DNA of 64,000 nt. Origin: Limnohabitans sp. TEGF004 (GTDB lineage Bacteria; Pseudomonadota; Gammaproteobacteria; Burkholderiales; Burkholderiaceae_C). Position 1 is the stretch's first letter. Each line of letters starts with the position of its first letter. The notes under the pieces are model-generated. The model saw nothing but the letters and a program-made list of their open reading frames with translations. It made no database searches and was not told where the DNA came from. Made by a program: the position numbers and the translations under genes. This document shows positions 9,406-19,122 of the stretch, in pieces. The stretch lies in NCBI RefSeq assembly GCF_027924965.1, contig NZ_AP027056.1:2232001-2296000 (forward strand), given 5' to 3'.

Positions 9406-9444
9406 TGCGTCATCTCCGGTTGTCGTTGTCTTGTTTTTTACATC

Positions 9445-10176
9445 TCAGCACTTGATTCCAACATGAAGCGCGACCACGCCGGCGCTCATGTTGTGAAAGT
9501 CCACATGGCCAAAGCCATTTTGTTTCATAAGGGATTTCAGTTCCTCTTGGCCGGGGTGCATGCGAATGGACTCGGCCAAATATTGGTAGCTCGACGCATC
9601 GCCCGCAATCATCTGGCCCAGCTTGGGCAAGATGTTGAATGAGTACCAGTCGTAGGCTTTCTCAAGCGGCTTGGCCACTTTGGAAAATTCGAGCACCAGC
9701 AACTTGCCATTGGGCTTGAGCACGCGGCACATTTCGCGCAGGGCCGCATCTTTGTGGGTCATGTTGCGCAGACCAAAAGCCACGCTGACCACATCAAAGT
9801 GGTTATCAGGGAAAGGCAGTTTTTCGGCATCGCACACCAAGGTGGGCAAGACCATGCCATGGTCGAGCAAGCGGTCGCGGCCTGTGCGCAACATGGCTTC
9901 GTTGATGTCTGTGTGCACCACGCAGCCGGTTTTGCCAACCTTCTTGGCAAAAGCCATCGACAGGTCACCCGTGCCGCCTGCGATATCGAGCACTTGCGAG
10001 CCCTCACGCAAGTCAGCCACCATGACGGTGTAGCGCTTCCACACGCGGTGCAGTCCAGCGGACATGAGGTCGTTCATCACGTCGTACTTGGACGCGACCG
10101 AGTCAAACACGCCACGGACGTGTTTGGCTTTTTCTTTTTCGTCGACGGTTTTGAAACCGAAATGTGTGCTGCTCAT
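9445..10176 (-). CDS. ubiE: demethylmenaquinone/ubiquinone C-methyltransferase UbiE
   Basis: SAM-dependent class I methyltransferase that adds the C-methyl group to the quinone ring during ubiquinone (and menaquinone) synthesis. The 243-residue product starts MSSTHFGF and has the glycine-rich SAM motif [10 protein letters not shown], then RNMTHK and EFSKV blocks typical of UbiE. An in-frame extension of 74 residues upstream is open but low-quality and antisense-like, so I used the internal ATG. It lies between DUF971 and the Tim44-like gene on the same strand. Confidence 0.96.
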   Translation of the reverse strand: MSSTHFGFKTVDEKEKAKHVRGVFDSVASKYDVMNDLMSAGLHRVWKRYTVMVADLREGSQVLDIAGGTGDLSMAFAKKVGKTGCVVHTDINEAMLRTGRDRLLDHGMVLPTLVCDAEKLPFPDNHFDVVSVAFGLRNMTHKDAALREMCRVLKPNGKLLVLEFSKVAKPLEKAYDWYSFNILPKLGQMIAGDASSYQYLAESIRMHPGQEELKSLMKQNGFGHVDFHNMSAGVVALHVGIKC

Positions 10177-10189
10177 ATTGGTAATGGTA

Positions 10190-10609
10190 TCAATGCGCGT
10201 GGCTGCTACAACCCGCGCCGCCTTTTTCAGGCATGGCCGCGTCGCGGTCTGTACCCGCTTCTTTGAGGCGGCGTTCGTAGTCGGCCCACAGTTGATCTTG
10301 CTCCGAGCCCAAGAAATACAGGTATTCCCAAGTGAACAAGCCGCTGTCGTGGCCGTCGCTGAAGGTGGGCTTGATGGCGTAGTTACCAATGGGCTCAAGG
10401 CCTTCGAGGTCCACCAAACGCTTACCGGTTTGCAACACCTCTTGGCCTGGGCCGTGACCCTGCACTTCGGCGGATGGGCTGTAAACGCGCATCAGCTCAA
10501 ACGGGATGCGAAAACTCGCGCCGTCGGCAAAGCTGACTTCCAACACGCGCGATGCGCCATGCACCGTGATGTCTTCAGGCGCGGGAGTGTTTTTTTGCAA
10601 GCCTGCCAT
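10190..10609 (-). CDS. DUF971 domain protein (GBBH-like N-terminal domain)
   Basis: The 139-residue protein matches DUF971: [17 protein letters not shown] at the start, a [10 protein letters not shown] block and a [12 protein letters not shown] block near the end. The fold resembles the N-terminal domain of gamma-butyrobetaine hydroxylase; function is unknown, though iron-sulfur or redox roles have been suggested. The Cys and His residues in the tail (GAGCSSHAH) may bind metal. It is 13 bases from ubiE and 13 bases from the large flavoprotein gene, so it is probably part of one transcript. Confidence 0.85.
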   Translation of the reverse strand: MAGLQKNTPAPEDITVHGASRVLEVSFADGASFRIPFELMRVYSPSAEVQGHGPGQEVLQTGKRLVDLEGLEPIGNYAIKPTFSDGHDSGLFTWEYLYFLGSEQDQLWADYERRLKEAGTDRDAAMPEKGGAGCSSHAH

Positions 10610-10622
10610 GAGGTATTCCTAT

Positions 10623-13600
10623 TTAAACAAGGACGCGCTCAATGCCACCGGCATTGGCTTGTGCCACGTACTCGGGCATCCACTGCTCACCCAACATCTT
10701 GCGTGCCATCTCGACCACGATGTAGTCGGCTTCGAGCAAACCGTTTTGCAAGTCATCACCGTAGCGGCTCAAACCTTGCAAGCAGCTGGGGCAGCTGGTG
10801 AGGATCTTCATGTCGCCTTTGGCTTCGCCCGTCATGGCACGCAAAGCGGCTTCGTCTTTTTGCAGCTCTTCTTCTTTGCGGAAGCGCACTTGGGTCGAAA
10901 TGTCAGGACGCGTCACACCCAAAGTGCCAGACTCGCCGCAGCAGCGGTCGCTCTTGCGCACTTGGTCACCCAACAGCGCCTTGACCGTTTTCATGGGGTC
11001 TTGCTGCTTCATGGGGCTGTGGCATGGGTCGTGGAACAAATAACCCGCTTGGTCAGCCGTGCTGAGCTTGATGTCCTTCTCGAGCAAATATTCATGGATG
11101 TCGACGATGCGACAGCCAGGGAAAATTTTGTCGAACTCATAGCCTTGCAGTTGGTCAAAGCAAGTGCCGCAGCTCACCACCACGGTTTTGATGTCGAGGT
11201 AGTTGAGTGTGTTGGCGACACGGTGGAACAACACGCGGTTGTCGGTGATGATCTTGTCGGCCTTGTCGAACTGACCCGAGCCTTTTTGCGGATAGCCGCA
11301 GCACAGGTAGCCAGGTGGCAACACCGTTTGCACGCCCGCGTGCCACAACATGGCTTGCGTGGCGAGGCCCACTTGGCTGAACAAACGCTCAGAGCCGCAA
11401 CCGGGGAAATAGAACACCGCTTCTGTTTCAGAGGTGGTGGTTTTCGGGTCGCGAATGATGGGCACGTAATCGTTGTTCTCGATGTCGAGCAAAGCACGCG
11501 CAGTCTTCTTAGGCAGGTTGCCCGGCATCTTCTTGTTGATGAAGTGAATCACCTGCTCTTTGATGGGCGCCGCACCCACGGTGGCAGGCGGCGCCTTGGT
11601 TTGCTTGCGCGCCACCACTTTGAGCAGATCGTGCGCAAAGCGTTGCAACTTCATGCCCACGCCAACCATCGCCGTACGCGCGAACTTAATGGTTTCAGGG
11701 TTGGTGGCATTGAGCATGAACATCGCCGCAGCATTGCCGGGACGGAAGGTTTTTTGGCCCATCTTGCGCAACAGGTTGCGCATGTTCATGGTCACGTCAC
11801 CAAAGTCAATCTTGACTGGGCAAGGCGTCAAACACTTGTGGCACACCGTGCAATGGTCGGCCACATCTTCAAACTCTTGCCAATGTTTGATGGACACACC
11901 ACGGCGGGTTTGCTCTTCGTACAAGAAGGCCTCGACCAACAGCGACGTAGCCAAAATTTTGTTACGTGGGCTGTACAGCAAGTTGGCACGTGGCACGTGT
12001 GTCGAACACACGGGCTTGCACTTGCCGCAACGCAAACAGTCTTTCACCGAATCGGCAATCGCACCAATGTCGGACTGCTGCATGATGAGCGATTCATGCC
12101 CCATCAAGCCAAAGCTTGGTGTGTAGGCTTGGCTCAAGTCGGCGTGGCGCAAGGATGTGTCCACATCTTGGTTGCGCAGCAATTTGCCTTTGTTGAAACG
12201 GCCTTCTGGGTCAACCTTGGCTTTGTAATCCGCAAACGGTTTCAACTCGTCATCGGTCAAAAACTCCAGCTTGGTGATACCAATGCCGTGCTCACCAGAA
12301 ATCACGCCGTCCAACGAGCGCGCCAACACCATGATGCGGGCCACCGCTTCGTGAGCGGTTTGCAGCATGGCGTAGTTGTCGCTGTTGACGGGAATGTTGG
12401 TGTGCACGTTGCCGTCACCGGCGTGCATGTGAAGGGCTACCCACACGCGGCCTTTGAGCACGCGTTTGTGAATGGCGTTGCACTCTTCCAAGATGGGCGC
12501 GAGTTGTGCGCCCGTGAAAATGTTTTGCAACTGCGCACGGATTTGTGTTTTCCAGCTCGCACGCAAAGTGTGGTCTTGCAACTGTGGGAACAGTGCATCG
12601 CACTCGTTGAGCCACTGCTGCCACAGGCCACGCACTTCACCCACAAGCGAGCGGGCTTGCTGCACGCGGTCTTCCAACAATTCAGGTGTGGAAATGTCGG
12701 CTGCGTCGTCAGATTTACCCAGAGGCAAATTGCCTTTGACGAAGAAATCTTCCAACGCGTCGCACAGTTCAAGCTTGTTGCGCAAGCTCAGCTCGATGTT
12801 GATGCGCTCGATGCCATCGGTGTACTCGGCCATGCGTGGCAAAGGAATCACCACGTCTTCGTTGACCTTGAACGCGTTGGTGTGACGGCTGATCGCAGCG
12901 GTGCGCTTGCGGTCGAGCCAAAACTTTTTACGCGCTTCTGCACTCACGGCCACAAAGCACTCGCCGCTGCGGGTGTTGGCCATGCGTGAGACCTCAGAGG
13001 TGACGCGGGCCACTTCGTCAGCATCGTCACCCGCGATGTCGCCAATCAGCAACATCTTGGGCAGGCCGCCGCGTTTGCTCTTGGTGGCATAACCCACGGC
13101 ACGCAAGTAGCGGTCGTCCAAATGCTCAAGGCCAGCCAGCAATACGCCGCTGCGCTTTTGCTCAGCAAACATGTAGTCTTTGATTTCGACAATGCTTGGC
13201 ACAGCGTCTTTGGCGTTGCCGAAGAACTCCATACACACGGTGCGTGTGTGGGCAGGCATGCGGTGCAGGATCCAACGTGCGCTGGTAATCAAACCATCGC
13301 AGCCTTCTTTTTGCACACCGGGCAAACCGCTGAGGAACTTGTCGGTCACGTCTTTGCCCAAGCCTTCTTTGCGGAAGGACTTGCCGGGAATGTCGAGGCG
13401 CTCTTGGCGGATGAATGTTTTGCCGTCGGCTTGGTAGTACTTCAAATCGAAGCTGGCCATCTCGGCATCGTGAATCTTGCCGAGGTTGTGGTCCACGCGA
13501 ATGACGTCGAGCCACTCAGCATTGGGGGTGACCATGCGCCAGCTGGCCAAGTTGTCGAGCGCGGTGCCCCACAACACGGCTTTTTTGCCGCCTGCGTTCA

Positions 13601-14495
13601 TGGCGATGTTGCCACCGATGCACGAGGCTTCGGCAGAAGTGGGGTCTACCGCAAACACAAAACCACCGCGCTCAGCCGCATCGGCCACACGCTGGGTAAC
13701 CACACCAGCTTCGGTGTAAATCGTGGGCACTTTGTGCGCGATGCCAGGCAAGTCGACCATTTCGACTTCGGTCATGGCTTCGAGCTTTTCGGTGTTGATG
13801 ACCGCGCTCTTCCACGTGAGCGGAATCGCGCCACCTGTGTAGCCTGTGCCGCCGCCACGAGGGACGATAGTGAGGCCAAGATCGATACAACCTTTGACCA
13901 AGCCCGCCATTTCTTCTTCGGTGTCTGGGGTCAGCACGACGAAGGGGTATTCCACACGCCAATCGGTGGCGTCGGTCACATGGCTCACACGTGAGAGGCC
14001 GTCGAACTTGATGTTGTCGTGGGCGGTGTGCTTCTTGAGCATGCGCGCTGCTTTTTTGCGCAGGGCGGCAATCGCTTCAAATTGGCTGTTGAACGTTTCA
14101 ATCGCGCGGCTGGCGGCTTGCAACAGTTGGCCCACCATGAGATCACGCTCGGCGTCCACGTCAGGTGTGCGGCGTTGCTCAACTTCACCAAGGCGGTGAT
14201 GCAAAGCCTCGACCAACTGCAGGCGGCGCTTGGGGTTGTCGAGCAAGTCGTCTTGCAAATAGGGGTTGCGCTGCACCACCCAGATGTCGCCCAACACTTC
14301 GTACAACATGCGGGCCGAGCGGCCGGTGCGGCGCTCTTGGCGCAAACGCAGCAGCAGTTCCCACGCATCTGCGCCGAGCAAACGCAACACGATTTCGCGG
14401 TCGGAGAACGAGGTGTAGTTATAGGGAATTTCGCGCAGTCGCGGGCTTTCTTCAGCCGTGGCGAGCAAGTGGTTCAGCGAGGTGGGAGCATTCAT
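10623..14495 (-). CDS. large FAD-linked oxidase / iron-sulfur fusion protein (DUF3683 family)
   Basis: One 1290-residue chain. An N-terminal DUF3683-type region (to about 170) is followed by an FAD-binding type 4 domain with GGGTGYTGG near 211, an FAD-oxidase C-terminal domain (about 400-770), two 4Fe-4S clusters ([11 protein letters not shown] near 817 and [12 protein letters not shown] near 870) and two cysteine-rich CCG modules ([10 protein letters not shown] and CCGYPQ near 1030-1065; CCGESGTLG near 1187). This combines in one polypeptide what GlcD plus GlcF, or D-lactate/2-hydroxyacid dehydrogenase plus GlpC-like subunits, do separately. It likely oxidises a 2-hydroxyacid and passes electrons to the quinone pool; the substrate is not readable. 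Confidence 0.88.
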   Translation of the reverse strand: MNAPTSLNHLLATAEESPRLREIPYNYTSFSDREIVLRLLGADAWELLLRLRQERRTGRSARMLYEVLGDIWVVQRNPYLQDDLLDNPKRRLQLVEALHHRLGEVEQRRTPDVDAERDLMVGQLLQAASRAIETFNSQFEAIAALRKKAARMLKKHTAHDNIKFDGLSRVSHVTDATDWRVEYPFVVLTPDTEEEMAGLVKGCIDLGLTIVPRGGGTGYTGGAIPLTWKSAVINTEKLEAMTEVEMVDLPGIAHKVPTIYTEAGVVTQRVADAAERGGFVFAVDPTSAEASCIGGNIAMNAGGKKAVLWGTALDNLASWRMVTPNAEWLDVIRVDHNLGKIHDAEMASFDLKYYQADGKTFIRQERLDIPGKSFRKEGLGKDVTDKFLSGLPGVQKEGCDGLITSARWILHRMPAHTRTVCMEFFGNAKDAVPSIVEIKDYMFAEQKRSGVLLAGLEHLDDRYLRAVGYATKSKRGGLPKMLLIGDIAGDDADEVARVTSEVSRMANTRSGECFVAVSAEARKKFWLDRKRTAAISRHTNAFKVNEDVVIPLPRMAEYTDGIERINIELSLRNKLELCDALEDFFVKGNLPLGKSDDAADISTPELLEDRVQQARSLVGEVRGLWQQWLNECDALFPQLQDHTLRASWKTQIRAQLQNIFTGAQLAPILEECNAIHKRVLKGRVWVALHMHAGDGNVHTNIPVNSDNYAMLQTAHEAVARIMVLARSLDGVISGEHGIGITKLEFLTDDELKPFADYKAKVDPEGRFNKGKLLRNQDVDTSLRHADLSQAYTPSFGLMGHESLIMQQSDIGAIADSVKDCLRCGKCKPVCSTHVPRANLLYSPRNKILATSLLVEAFLYEEQTRRGVSIKHWQEFEDVADHCTVCHKCLTPCPVKIDFGDVTMNMRNLLRKMGQKTFRPGNAAAMFMLNATNPETIKFARTAMVGVGMKLQRFAHDLLKVVARKQTKAPPATVGAAPIKEQVIHFINKKMPGNLPKKTARALLDIENNDYVPIIRDPKTTTSETEAVFYFPGCGSERLFSQVGLATQAMLWHAGVQTVLPPGYLCCGYPQKGSGQFDKADKIITDNRVLFHRVANTLNYLDIKTVVVSCGTCFDQLQGYEFDKIFPGCRIVDIHEYLLEKDIKLSTADQAGYLFHDPCHSPMKQQDPMKTVKALLGDQVRKSDRCCGESGTLGVTRPDISTQVRFRKEEELQKDEAALRAMTGEAKGDMKILTSCPSCLQGLSRYGDDLQNGLLEADYIVVEMARKMLGEQWMPEYVAQANAGGIERVLV

Positions 14496-14645
14496 GGTGT
14501 GATGTGCGCGCTAAGGCGCATTGAGGCGCGAATTAAGGCCCGATTTTACTGCAGGGGCTTAGGTTCTCTGAGGAGAGGGCCTTAGTGCACTTACTGGGGC
14601 TGGGGGTGTACGACATCGGCTTTTAAGGTTATTCGACAACCCAAA

Positions 14646-14734
14646 GCTCAAGGCGAGTTGCCTGTGTGCGCGGTGAGCGACATTCTGAGCAAGCGAAGAG
14701 GAGCCAACGTGCATACAGGCAACTCACCTTGAGC
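14646..14734. repeat. Long imperfect inverted repeat in the largest intergenic gap
   Basis: Arms 14646-14669 and 14711-14734 are inverted copies matching at 22 of 24 positions, separated by 41 bases. The right arm ends 9 bases past the stop of the small membrane gene on the minus strand. No T-tract follows, so it is not a classic terminator. The rest of the gap (14496-14645) holds only a weak minus-strand TAAAAT (14543-14548) that could serve the flavoprotein gene. Confidence 0.75.
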
Positions 14735-14742
14735 GCTTCACA

Positions 14743-15027
14743 TCAACGCTGCCAGCCTTTGCACATCAACCACTGGGCTGTACCGCAGGCAATGACGAGG
14801 GCCGAATACGTGGCCATTTTTCCGTCGACACCCCATAAAACTAAGCCTACTGCCAGGACCGCTGTGCCTAAAACACCGCTCACCACCGTTTGTTTCAACA
14901 AGCCCCAACTGGCTAAAGGCAGCCACCAACGGGCGGTGAATCGGGCTATCAGCACACAAAACAGGGCCACACCCCATGCCGGTGCGATGAAGTTAAAAGT
15001 GTGAAGGATTTGTTCTAAAGGGCCCAT
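14743..15027 (-). CDS. small hydrophobic membrane protein, unknown function
   Basis: The 94-residue product (start MGPLEQILHTF) has three predicted membrane segments, around 10-28, 38-62 and 68-85, with a conserved-looking FIAPAWGVALF in the first. I do not recognise a family with certainty. I took the internal ATG at 15027 because the upstream in-frame codons overlap the hemA start on the other strand and a minus-strand TATAAA lies just 10 bases before this ATG. It is divergent from hemA. Confidence 0.65.
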   Translation of the reverse strand: MGPLEQILHTFNFIAPAWGVALFCVLIARFTARWWLPLASWGLLKQTVVSGVLGTAVLAVGLVLWGVDGKMATYSALVIACGTAQWLMCKGWQR

Positions 15028-15037
15028 GTGAGTAAAT

Positions 15038-15045
15038 TTTATAAT
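15038..15045. promoter_or_regulatory. Overlapping divergent -10 boxes for hemA and the small membrane gene
   Basis: TATAAT on the plus strand (15040-15045) ends 7 bases before the hemA ATG, and TATAAA on the minus strand (15038-15043) ends 10 bases before the other gene's ATG. Neither gene has a Shine-Dalgarno sequence, so both transcripts would be leaderless or nearly so. No good -35 is visible for either. Confidence 0.5.
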
Positions 15046-15052
15046 CTGCGTT

Positions 15053-16312
15053 ATGGCAGTCTGGGCTTTAGGCCTCAATCACACGACAGCCCCGCTTGAT
15101 TTGCGGGGCCGTTTCGCTTTTGCGGTCGACCAAATGGGTCCGACCCTCGCGACCCTGCGCCATTCTTTTTCGCCCGACAGCGAGGTGGCCATCCTATCCA
15201 CCTGCAACCGTACCGAAATTTATTGCGCGGGTGGTGAGGCGCAAATGCAGCAGACCATGGCTTGGTTGGCCAAGTCTGGCGGAGTGTCTGCCGACGATCT
15301 GAAAGGCCACACCTACGCACTGCTCGAAGCCGATGCGGCCCGTCACGCCTTCCGCGTGGCCAGTGGTCTCGATTCCATGGTATTGGGCGAGCCTCAAATC
15401 TTGGGCCAAATGAAAGACGCGGTGCGTGCCGCCTCTGAAGCCGGCGCACTGGGCACAACGCTCAACCAACTATTCCAACGCTCCTTTGCTGTGGCCAAAG
15501 AAGTGCGCAGCTCCACCGAGATTGGCGCGCATTCCATCAGCATGGCTGCTGCGGCCGTGCGTTTGGCCAGCCAGCTGTTTGAAGACCTGAGCGAAACCCG
15601 CGTGCTGTTTGTAGGTGCGGGCGAAATGATTGAGTTGTGCGCCACGCACTTTGCGGCCAAGAACCCCAAGGCGATTGCCATTGCTAACCGCACTCTGGAA
15701 CGCGGCGAAAAACTGGCCACCCAATTCAGCGGCGAAGTCATGCGCTTGGCCGACTTGCCGCAACGACTGCACGAGTTTGATGTGGTCATCAGCTGCACCG
15801 CCAGCACCCTACCCTTGATTGGTTTGGGCGCAGTCGAGCGCGCACTCAAACAACGCAAACATCGCCCCATGTTCATGGTCGACTTAGCAGTGCCGCGCGA
15901 CATTGAGCCTGAGGTGAAGTCGCTTGAAGATGTGTATCTGTACACCGTGGACGATTTGTCTGACGTGGTGCAAACCGGCCAAGCCAACCGCCAAGCCGCG
16001 GTAGCGCAAGCCGAAGCCATCATCGACGCTGGCGTGCAAAGCTTCGAGCACTGGATGGACCAACGCAGCAACGTGCCGCTGATTCAACAACTCAACGCGC
16101 AGGCCGAAGATTGGCGCAGTGCCGAATTGGCCCGCGCCCGTAAAGCGATTGCCAAAGGCGACGATGTGGATGCCGTACTGGAAAGCCTGTCACGCGGACT
16201 GACCCAAAAAATGCTGCACGGCGCAATGGCCGAATTGCATGCGGGTGATGCGGAATCGCGCGAACGCGCACGCCACGCGATTGAGCATTTCTTTTTGCGC
16301 GGCAACCGTTAG
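15053..16312 (+). CDS. hemA: glutamyl-tRNA reductase
   Basis: First committed enzyme of C5-pathway tetrapyrrole synthesis: it reduces glutamyl-tRNA(Glu) to glutamate-1-semialdehyde with NADPH. The 419 residues carry the catalytic Cys51 in [10 protein letters not shown], the [15 protein letters not shown] block, a Rossmann-type VGAGEMIE motif and a C-terminal helical dimerisation region ending in HFFLRGN. The N-terminus ([19 protein letters not shown]) matches the family, fixing the start. It is followed after 11 bases by prfA, the common hemA-prfA-prmC arrangement. Confidence 0.97.
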   Translation: MAVWALGLNHTTAPLDLRGRFAFAVDQMGPTLATLRHSFSPDSEVAILSTCNRTEIYCAGGEAQMQQTMAWLAKSGGVSADDLKGHTYALLEADAARHAFRVASGLDSMVLGEPQILGQMKDAVRAASEAGALGTTLNQLFQRSFAVAKEVRSSTEIGAHSISMAAAAVRLASQLFEDLSETRVLFVGAGEMIELCATHFAAKNPKAIAIANRTLERGEKLATQFSGEVMRLADLPQRLHEFDVVISCTASTLPLIGLGAVERALKQRKHRPMFMVDLAVPRDIEPEVKSLEDVYLYTVDDLSDVVQTGQANRQAAVAQAEAIIDAGVQSFEHWMDQRSNVPLIQQLNAQAEDWRSAELARARKAIAKGDDVDAVLESLSRGLTQKMLHGAMAELHAGDAESRERARHAIEHFFLRGNR

Positions 16313-16323
16313 GCGCTGAATCC

Positions 16324-17430
16324 ATGAAAGACTTTCTGCGCGCTCAGCTGGAGCGCCATACCCAACGTTTGCATGAACTCGACTTCTTGCTGTCTCGCGA
16401 AGACATCATGAAGGACATGACGCAGTTCTTGGCCTTGTCACGCGAACACACCGACGTGACCGCCACAGCCGGCCGCTACGCACGCTACCAACAACGTGAA
16501 GCCGATGTGCAAGCGGCACAGCAAATGCTGCAAGACGGCGGCGATGACGCCGACATGCGCGCCATGGCCGAAGAAGAAATTGCCAGCGCCCAAGCCGAAC
16601 TGTTGCAACTCGAAGCCGAGCTGCAACGCATGTTGCTGCCCAAAGACCCAGACGATGCCCGCCCTGCCTTCATCGAAATTCGTGCAGGCACGGGCGGTGA
16701 CGAATCTGCCTTGTTTGCCGCAGACTTGCTGCGCATGTACATGCGCTATGCCGAGCGCCAAGGGTGGCGCACCGAGATCGTGAGCGAATCACAAAGCGAA
16801 CTGGGCGGCTACAAAGAAGTGGTCGTGCGCATGGACGGAGGTTCAAGTGGCGACGGCGTGTATGGCTGGCTCAAGTTCGAGTCAGGCGGCCACCGCGTGC
16901 AGCGCGTTCCAGCTACTGAAACACAAGGCCGCATCCACACCAGCGCGTGCACGGTGGCGGTGCTACCCGAGCCGGACGAAGCCGAGGCCATCAAAATCAA
17001 TCCGTCGGATTTGCGCATCGACACCTACCGCGCCAGCGGTGCGGGTGGCCAGCACATCAACAAAACAGACTCTGCCGTGCGCATCACCCACTTGCCCACG
17101 GGCATCGTGGCCGAATGCCAAGACGGCCGCAGTCAGCACAGCAACAAAGCACAAGCGCTGAAAGTGTTGACCGCACGCATCCAAGAAAAAGACCGCTCCG
17201 AGCGCGCTGCCAAAGACGCGGCTATGCGCAAAGGCCTGATTGGCAGCGGCGACCGCAGCGACCGCATTCGCACTTACAACTTTCCGCAAGGGCGTTGGAG
17301 TGACCACCGCATCAACCTCACGCTGTACAAACTCAACTTCATCATGGAAGGTGATTTGAGTGAGGCGATGCAGGCGCTGAAGCACGCGCATGAAGCCGAA
17401 CAGCTGGCGGCATTGGAAGGCAACACATGA
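16324..17430 (+). CDS. prfA: peptide chain release factor 1
   Basis: Reads UAA and UAG and triggers peptide release. The 368-residue chain has the PAT stop-codon tripeptide at 196-198, which marks RF1 rather than RF2, and the GGQ motif at 241-243 in [10 protein letters not shown]. The preceding N-terminal helical domain and the C-terminal [11 protein letters not shown] block are standard. Its stop overlaps the prmC start (ATGA), which fits because PrmC methylates the GGQ glutamine. Confidence 0.97.
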   Translation: MKDFLRAQLERHTQRLHELDFLLSREDIMKDMTQFLALSREHTDVTATAGRYARYQQREADVQAAQQMLQDGGDDADMRAMAEEEIASAQAELLQLEAELQRMLLPKDPDDARPAFIEIRAGTGGDESALFAADLLRMYMRYAERQGWRTEIVSESQSELGGYKEVVVRMDGGSSGDGVYGWLKFESGGHRVQRVPATETQGRIHTSACTVAVLPEPDEAEAIKINPSDLRIDTYRASGAGGQHINKTDSAVRITHLPTGIVAECQDGRSQHSNKAQALKVLTARIQEKDRSERAAKDAAMRKGLIGSGDRSDRIRTYNFPQGRWSDHRINLTLYKLNFIMEGDLSEAMQALKHAHEAEQLAALEGNT

Positions 17431-18266
17431 GCGTGTTGACCGTAATGCAAGCCGCAGCTTGGGCGCAAACCCTAGGCCTGCCTCGCCTAGACGCGCAAGT
17501 GCTGTTGCTGCACGCCTTGGGCCGCGCACCGCACGACCGCGCTTGGTTGTTGGCGCATGGCGATGACCCGCTAGACGCGGCTGTTCAAGCCACCTTTGAA
17601 ACCAATACACAACGCCGCCTCAACACCGAACCCGTGGCCTACATCACTGGGCAAAAAGAGTTTTTTGGCTTGACAATGCAAGTGGACAAACGCGTGCTCG
17701 ACCCACGCGCTGACACCGAAACCTTGGTGGAGTGGGCCATGTCTTGCCTCGCCGATACCTCGTCACCTGAAGTGGTGGACCTAGGAACCGGCAGCGGCGC
17801 GATTGCTTTAGCCATCAAACACACACGCCCTGATGCCCAAGTGAGCGCGGTGGATGCCAGCGCCGATGCCTTGGCTGTGGCCAGCGCAAACGCCGAACGC
17901 TTGGCATTGCCAGTGAACTTCCACCACGGTTCGTGGCTTGCCCCTTTGAACGGTCACACCTTTGACGCGATCGTGTCCAACCCGCCCTACGTGGCCAGCG
18001 ATGATGAACACTTGGCCGCGCTGAAGCATGAGCCTTTGTCCGCACTGGCTTCTGGGGCGGATGGCCTAGACGACATTCGCACCATCGTGCGCGAAGCTGC
18101 GCAACACCTCAAGCCCAGCGGCTGGCTGCTGCTCGAACACGGCTACGACCAAGCCCATGCCGTGCAAACCTTGCTGGGCAACCAAGGGTTTGTGAACGTA
18201 CAAAGCCGTCCTGACCTTGCGGGAATCCTGCGCTGCTCGGGTGGACAATGGCCAACAGTGAAATAA
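17427..18266 (+). CDS. prmC: release factor glutamine methyltransferase
   Basis: N5-methylates the Gln of the GGQ motif in release factors. The 279 residues have a small helical N-terminal domain, the SAM motif [13 protein letters not shown] and the catalytic NPPY at 185-188. Start at the ATG overlapping the prfA stop, consistent with translational coupling. The gene ends 24 bases before grxD, whose own GGAG Shine-Dalgarno sits in that gap. Confidence 0.96.
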   Translation: MSVLTVMQAAAWAQTLGLPRLDAQVLLLHALGRAPHDRAWLLAHGDDPLDAAVQATFETNTQRRLNTEPVAYITGQKEFFGLTMQVDKRVLDPRADTETLVEWAMSCLADTSSPEVVDLGTGSGAIALAIKHTRPDAQVSAVDASADALAVASANAERLALPVNFHHGSWLAPLNGHTFDAIVSNPPYVASDDEHLAALKHEPLSALASGADGLDDIRTIVREAAQHLKPSGWLLLEHGYDQAHAVQTLLGNQGFVNVQSRPDLAGILRCSGGQWPTVK

Positions 18267-18290
18267 TTAACTTTTATTTGGAGAGAACCC

Positions 18291-18608
18291 ATGAGCGACG
18301 CACAACAACGCATTGATGAACTCGTGAAAGGCAACGAAGTGTTGCTGTTTATGAAAGGCAGCGCCAGCTTCCCCATGTGTGGCTTTTCGGGCCGTGCAAT
18401 TCAAGTGCTCAAAGCTTGCGGCGTAGAACCCAAAGCCATCAAAACTGTGAACGTGCTGGACGACGCAGAAATTCGCCAAGGCATCAAGGAATACAGCAAC
18501 TGGCCCACCATCCCTCAGCTCTACATCAAGGGCGAGTTCATCGGTGGCTCAGACATCATGATGGAAATGTATGAGTCGGGCGAGTTGCAAAAAGTCATCA
18601 ACGGCTGA
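18291..18608 (+). CDS. grxD: monothiol glutaredoxin (Grx4/GrxD type)
   Basis: The 105-residue protein has the CGFS active site (30-33) of class II monothiol glutaredoxins, which bind a glutathione-coordinated 2Fe-2S cluster and take part in iron-sulfur delivery and iron sensing. WPTIPQLYIKGEFIGGSDI is the family C-terminal block with the cis-Pro and glutathione-binding residues. GGAGAG 8 bases upstream supports the start. It is last in the hemA-prfA-prmC run and is followed by a strong terminator. Confidence 0.95.
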   Translation: MSDAQQRIDELVKGNEVLLFMKGSASFPMCGFSGRAIQVLKACGVEPKAIKTVNVLDDAEIRQGIKEYSNWPTIPQLYIKGEFIGGSDIMMEMYESGELQKVING

Positions 18609-18616
18609 TTGACCTT

Positions 18617-18638
18617 GAGTCTGATACGAGTCTGATAC
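18617..18638 (+). repeat. Tandem 11-bp duplication downstream of grxD
   Basis: GAGTCTGATAC occurs twice in direct tandem (18617-18627 and 18628-18638) between the grxD stop and its terminator. It looks like a simple slippage duplication and I see no function for it. Confidence 0.7.
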
Positions 18639-18651
18639 GGACCGATAGAAC

Positions 18652-18674
18652 AAAGCCCGCTTAAAGCGGGCTTT
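18652..18674 (+). terminator. Intrinsic terminator of the hemA-grxD operon
   Basis: Stem AAAGCCCGC / GCGGGCTTT with a 5-base loop, followed by a T run on the plus strand. The convergent lipoprotein gene stops 2 bases beyond it, so it probably serves both directions. Confidence 0.9.
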
Positions 18675-18675
18675 T

Positions 18676-19122
18676 TTATTGCACGGGCACTGGGTCTGGC
18701 AACGGCACGGGTGAGGGTGCATCGTTATAAGGCGGTGCTGACACTGGCACCAGCAACTGGTCAGTTTTGCACTGGGCATTGCCATAACGCTGCACACACA
18801 AATTGACTGAACACGACGCAACGGCCATCTTGCGCACTGCCTCGTTTTGGTCAATCACCACTGTTTCTTGGTATGGGATGTATTCAGGGCGGGTGATGTC
18901 GTTGCAAATGGTGTGCACTTGGTTGCCATCTCTACGACTGAAGCAGTTGCGCATGCCGGTGGACACATGGATCACGCGCTGACGTGTTTGAACCACTTGC
19001 ACTTTGCTCTCGGGGTAGTCGACCCAAGCTTGTGGCGCACACTCACCTTCCACTGCCCGATAAGCCTTGGTGGCGCAGCCTGTCAGCAGCGCCGTTGCCA
19101 ACACGAGAAGCCACAGTTTCAT
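18676..19122 (-). CDS. putative lipoprotein, unknown function
   Basis: The 148-residue product begins MKLWLLVLATALLTGC: a lipoprotein signal with lipobox LTGC, so it is probably anchored in the envelope. The mature part has six further Cys residues and a Pro-rich end (APSPVPLPDPVPVQ). I do not recognise the family. The ATG at 19122 overlaps the transglycosylase stop (ATGA), with AAAGGGG 6 bases upstream; a GTG two codons earlier is also open. Coupling to a lytic transglycosylase suggests a cell-wall or envelope role, by inference only. Confidence 0.7.
   Translation of the reverse strand: MKLWLLVLATALLTGCATKAYRAVEGECAPQAWVDYPESKVQVVQTRQRVIHVSTGMRNCFSRRDGNQVHTICNDITRPEYIPYQETVVIDQNEAVRKMAVASCSVNLCVQRYGNAQCKTDQLLVPVSAPPYNDAPSPVPLPDPVPVQ

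Noticed and set aside
10177..10398. 74-codon N-terminal extension of UbiE
   Set aside because: It overlaps the DUF971 gene in another frame, looks compositionally random, and the family N-terminus begins at the internal ATG at 10176.
10506..12989. 827-codon open frame on the plus strand, antisense to the flavin/iron-sulfur gene
   Set aside because: It lies wholly opposite a gene with clear domain motifs, has a His/Val/Ala-rich shadow composition typical of antisense frames in this codon usage, and shows no domain.
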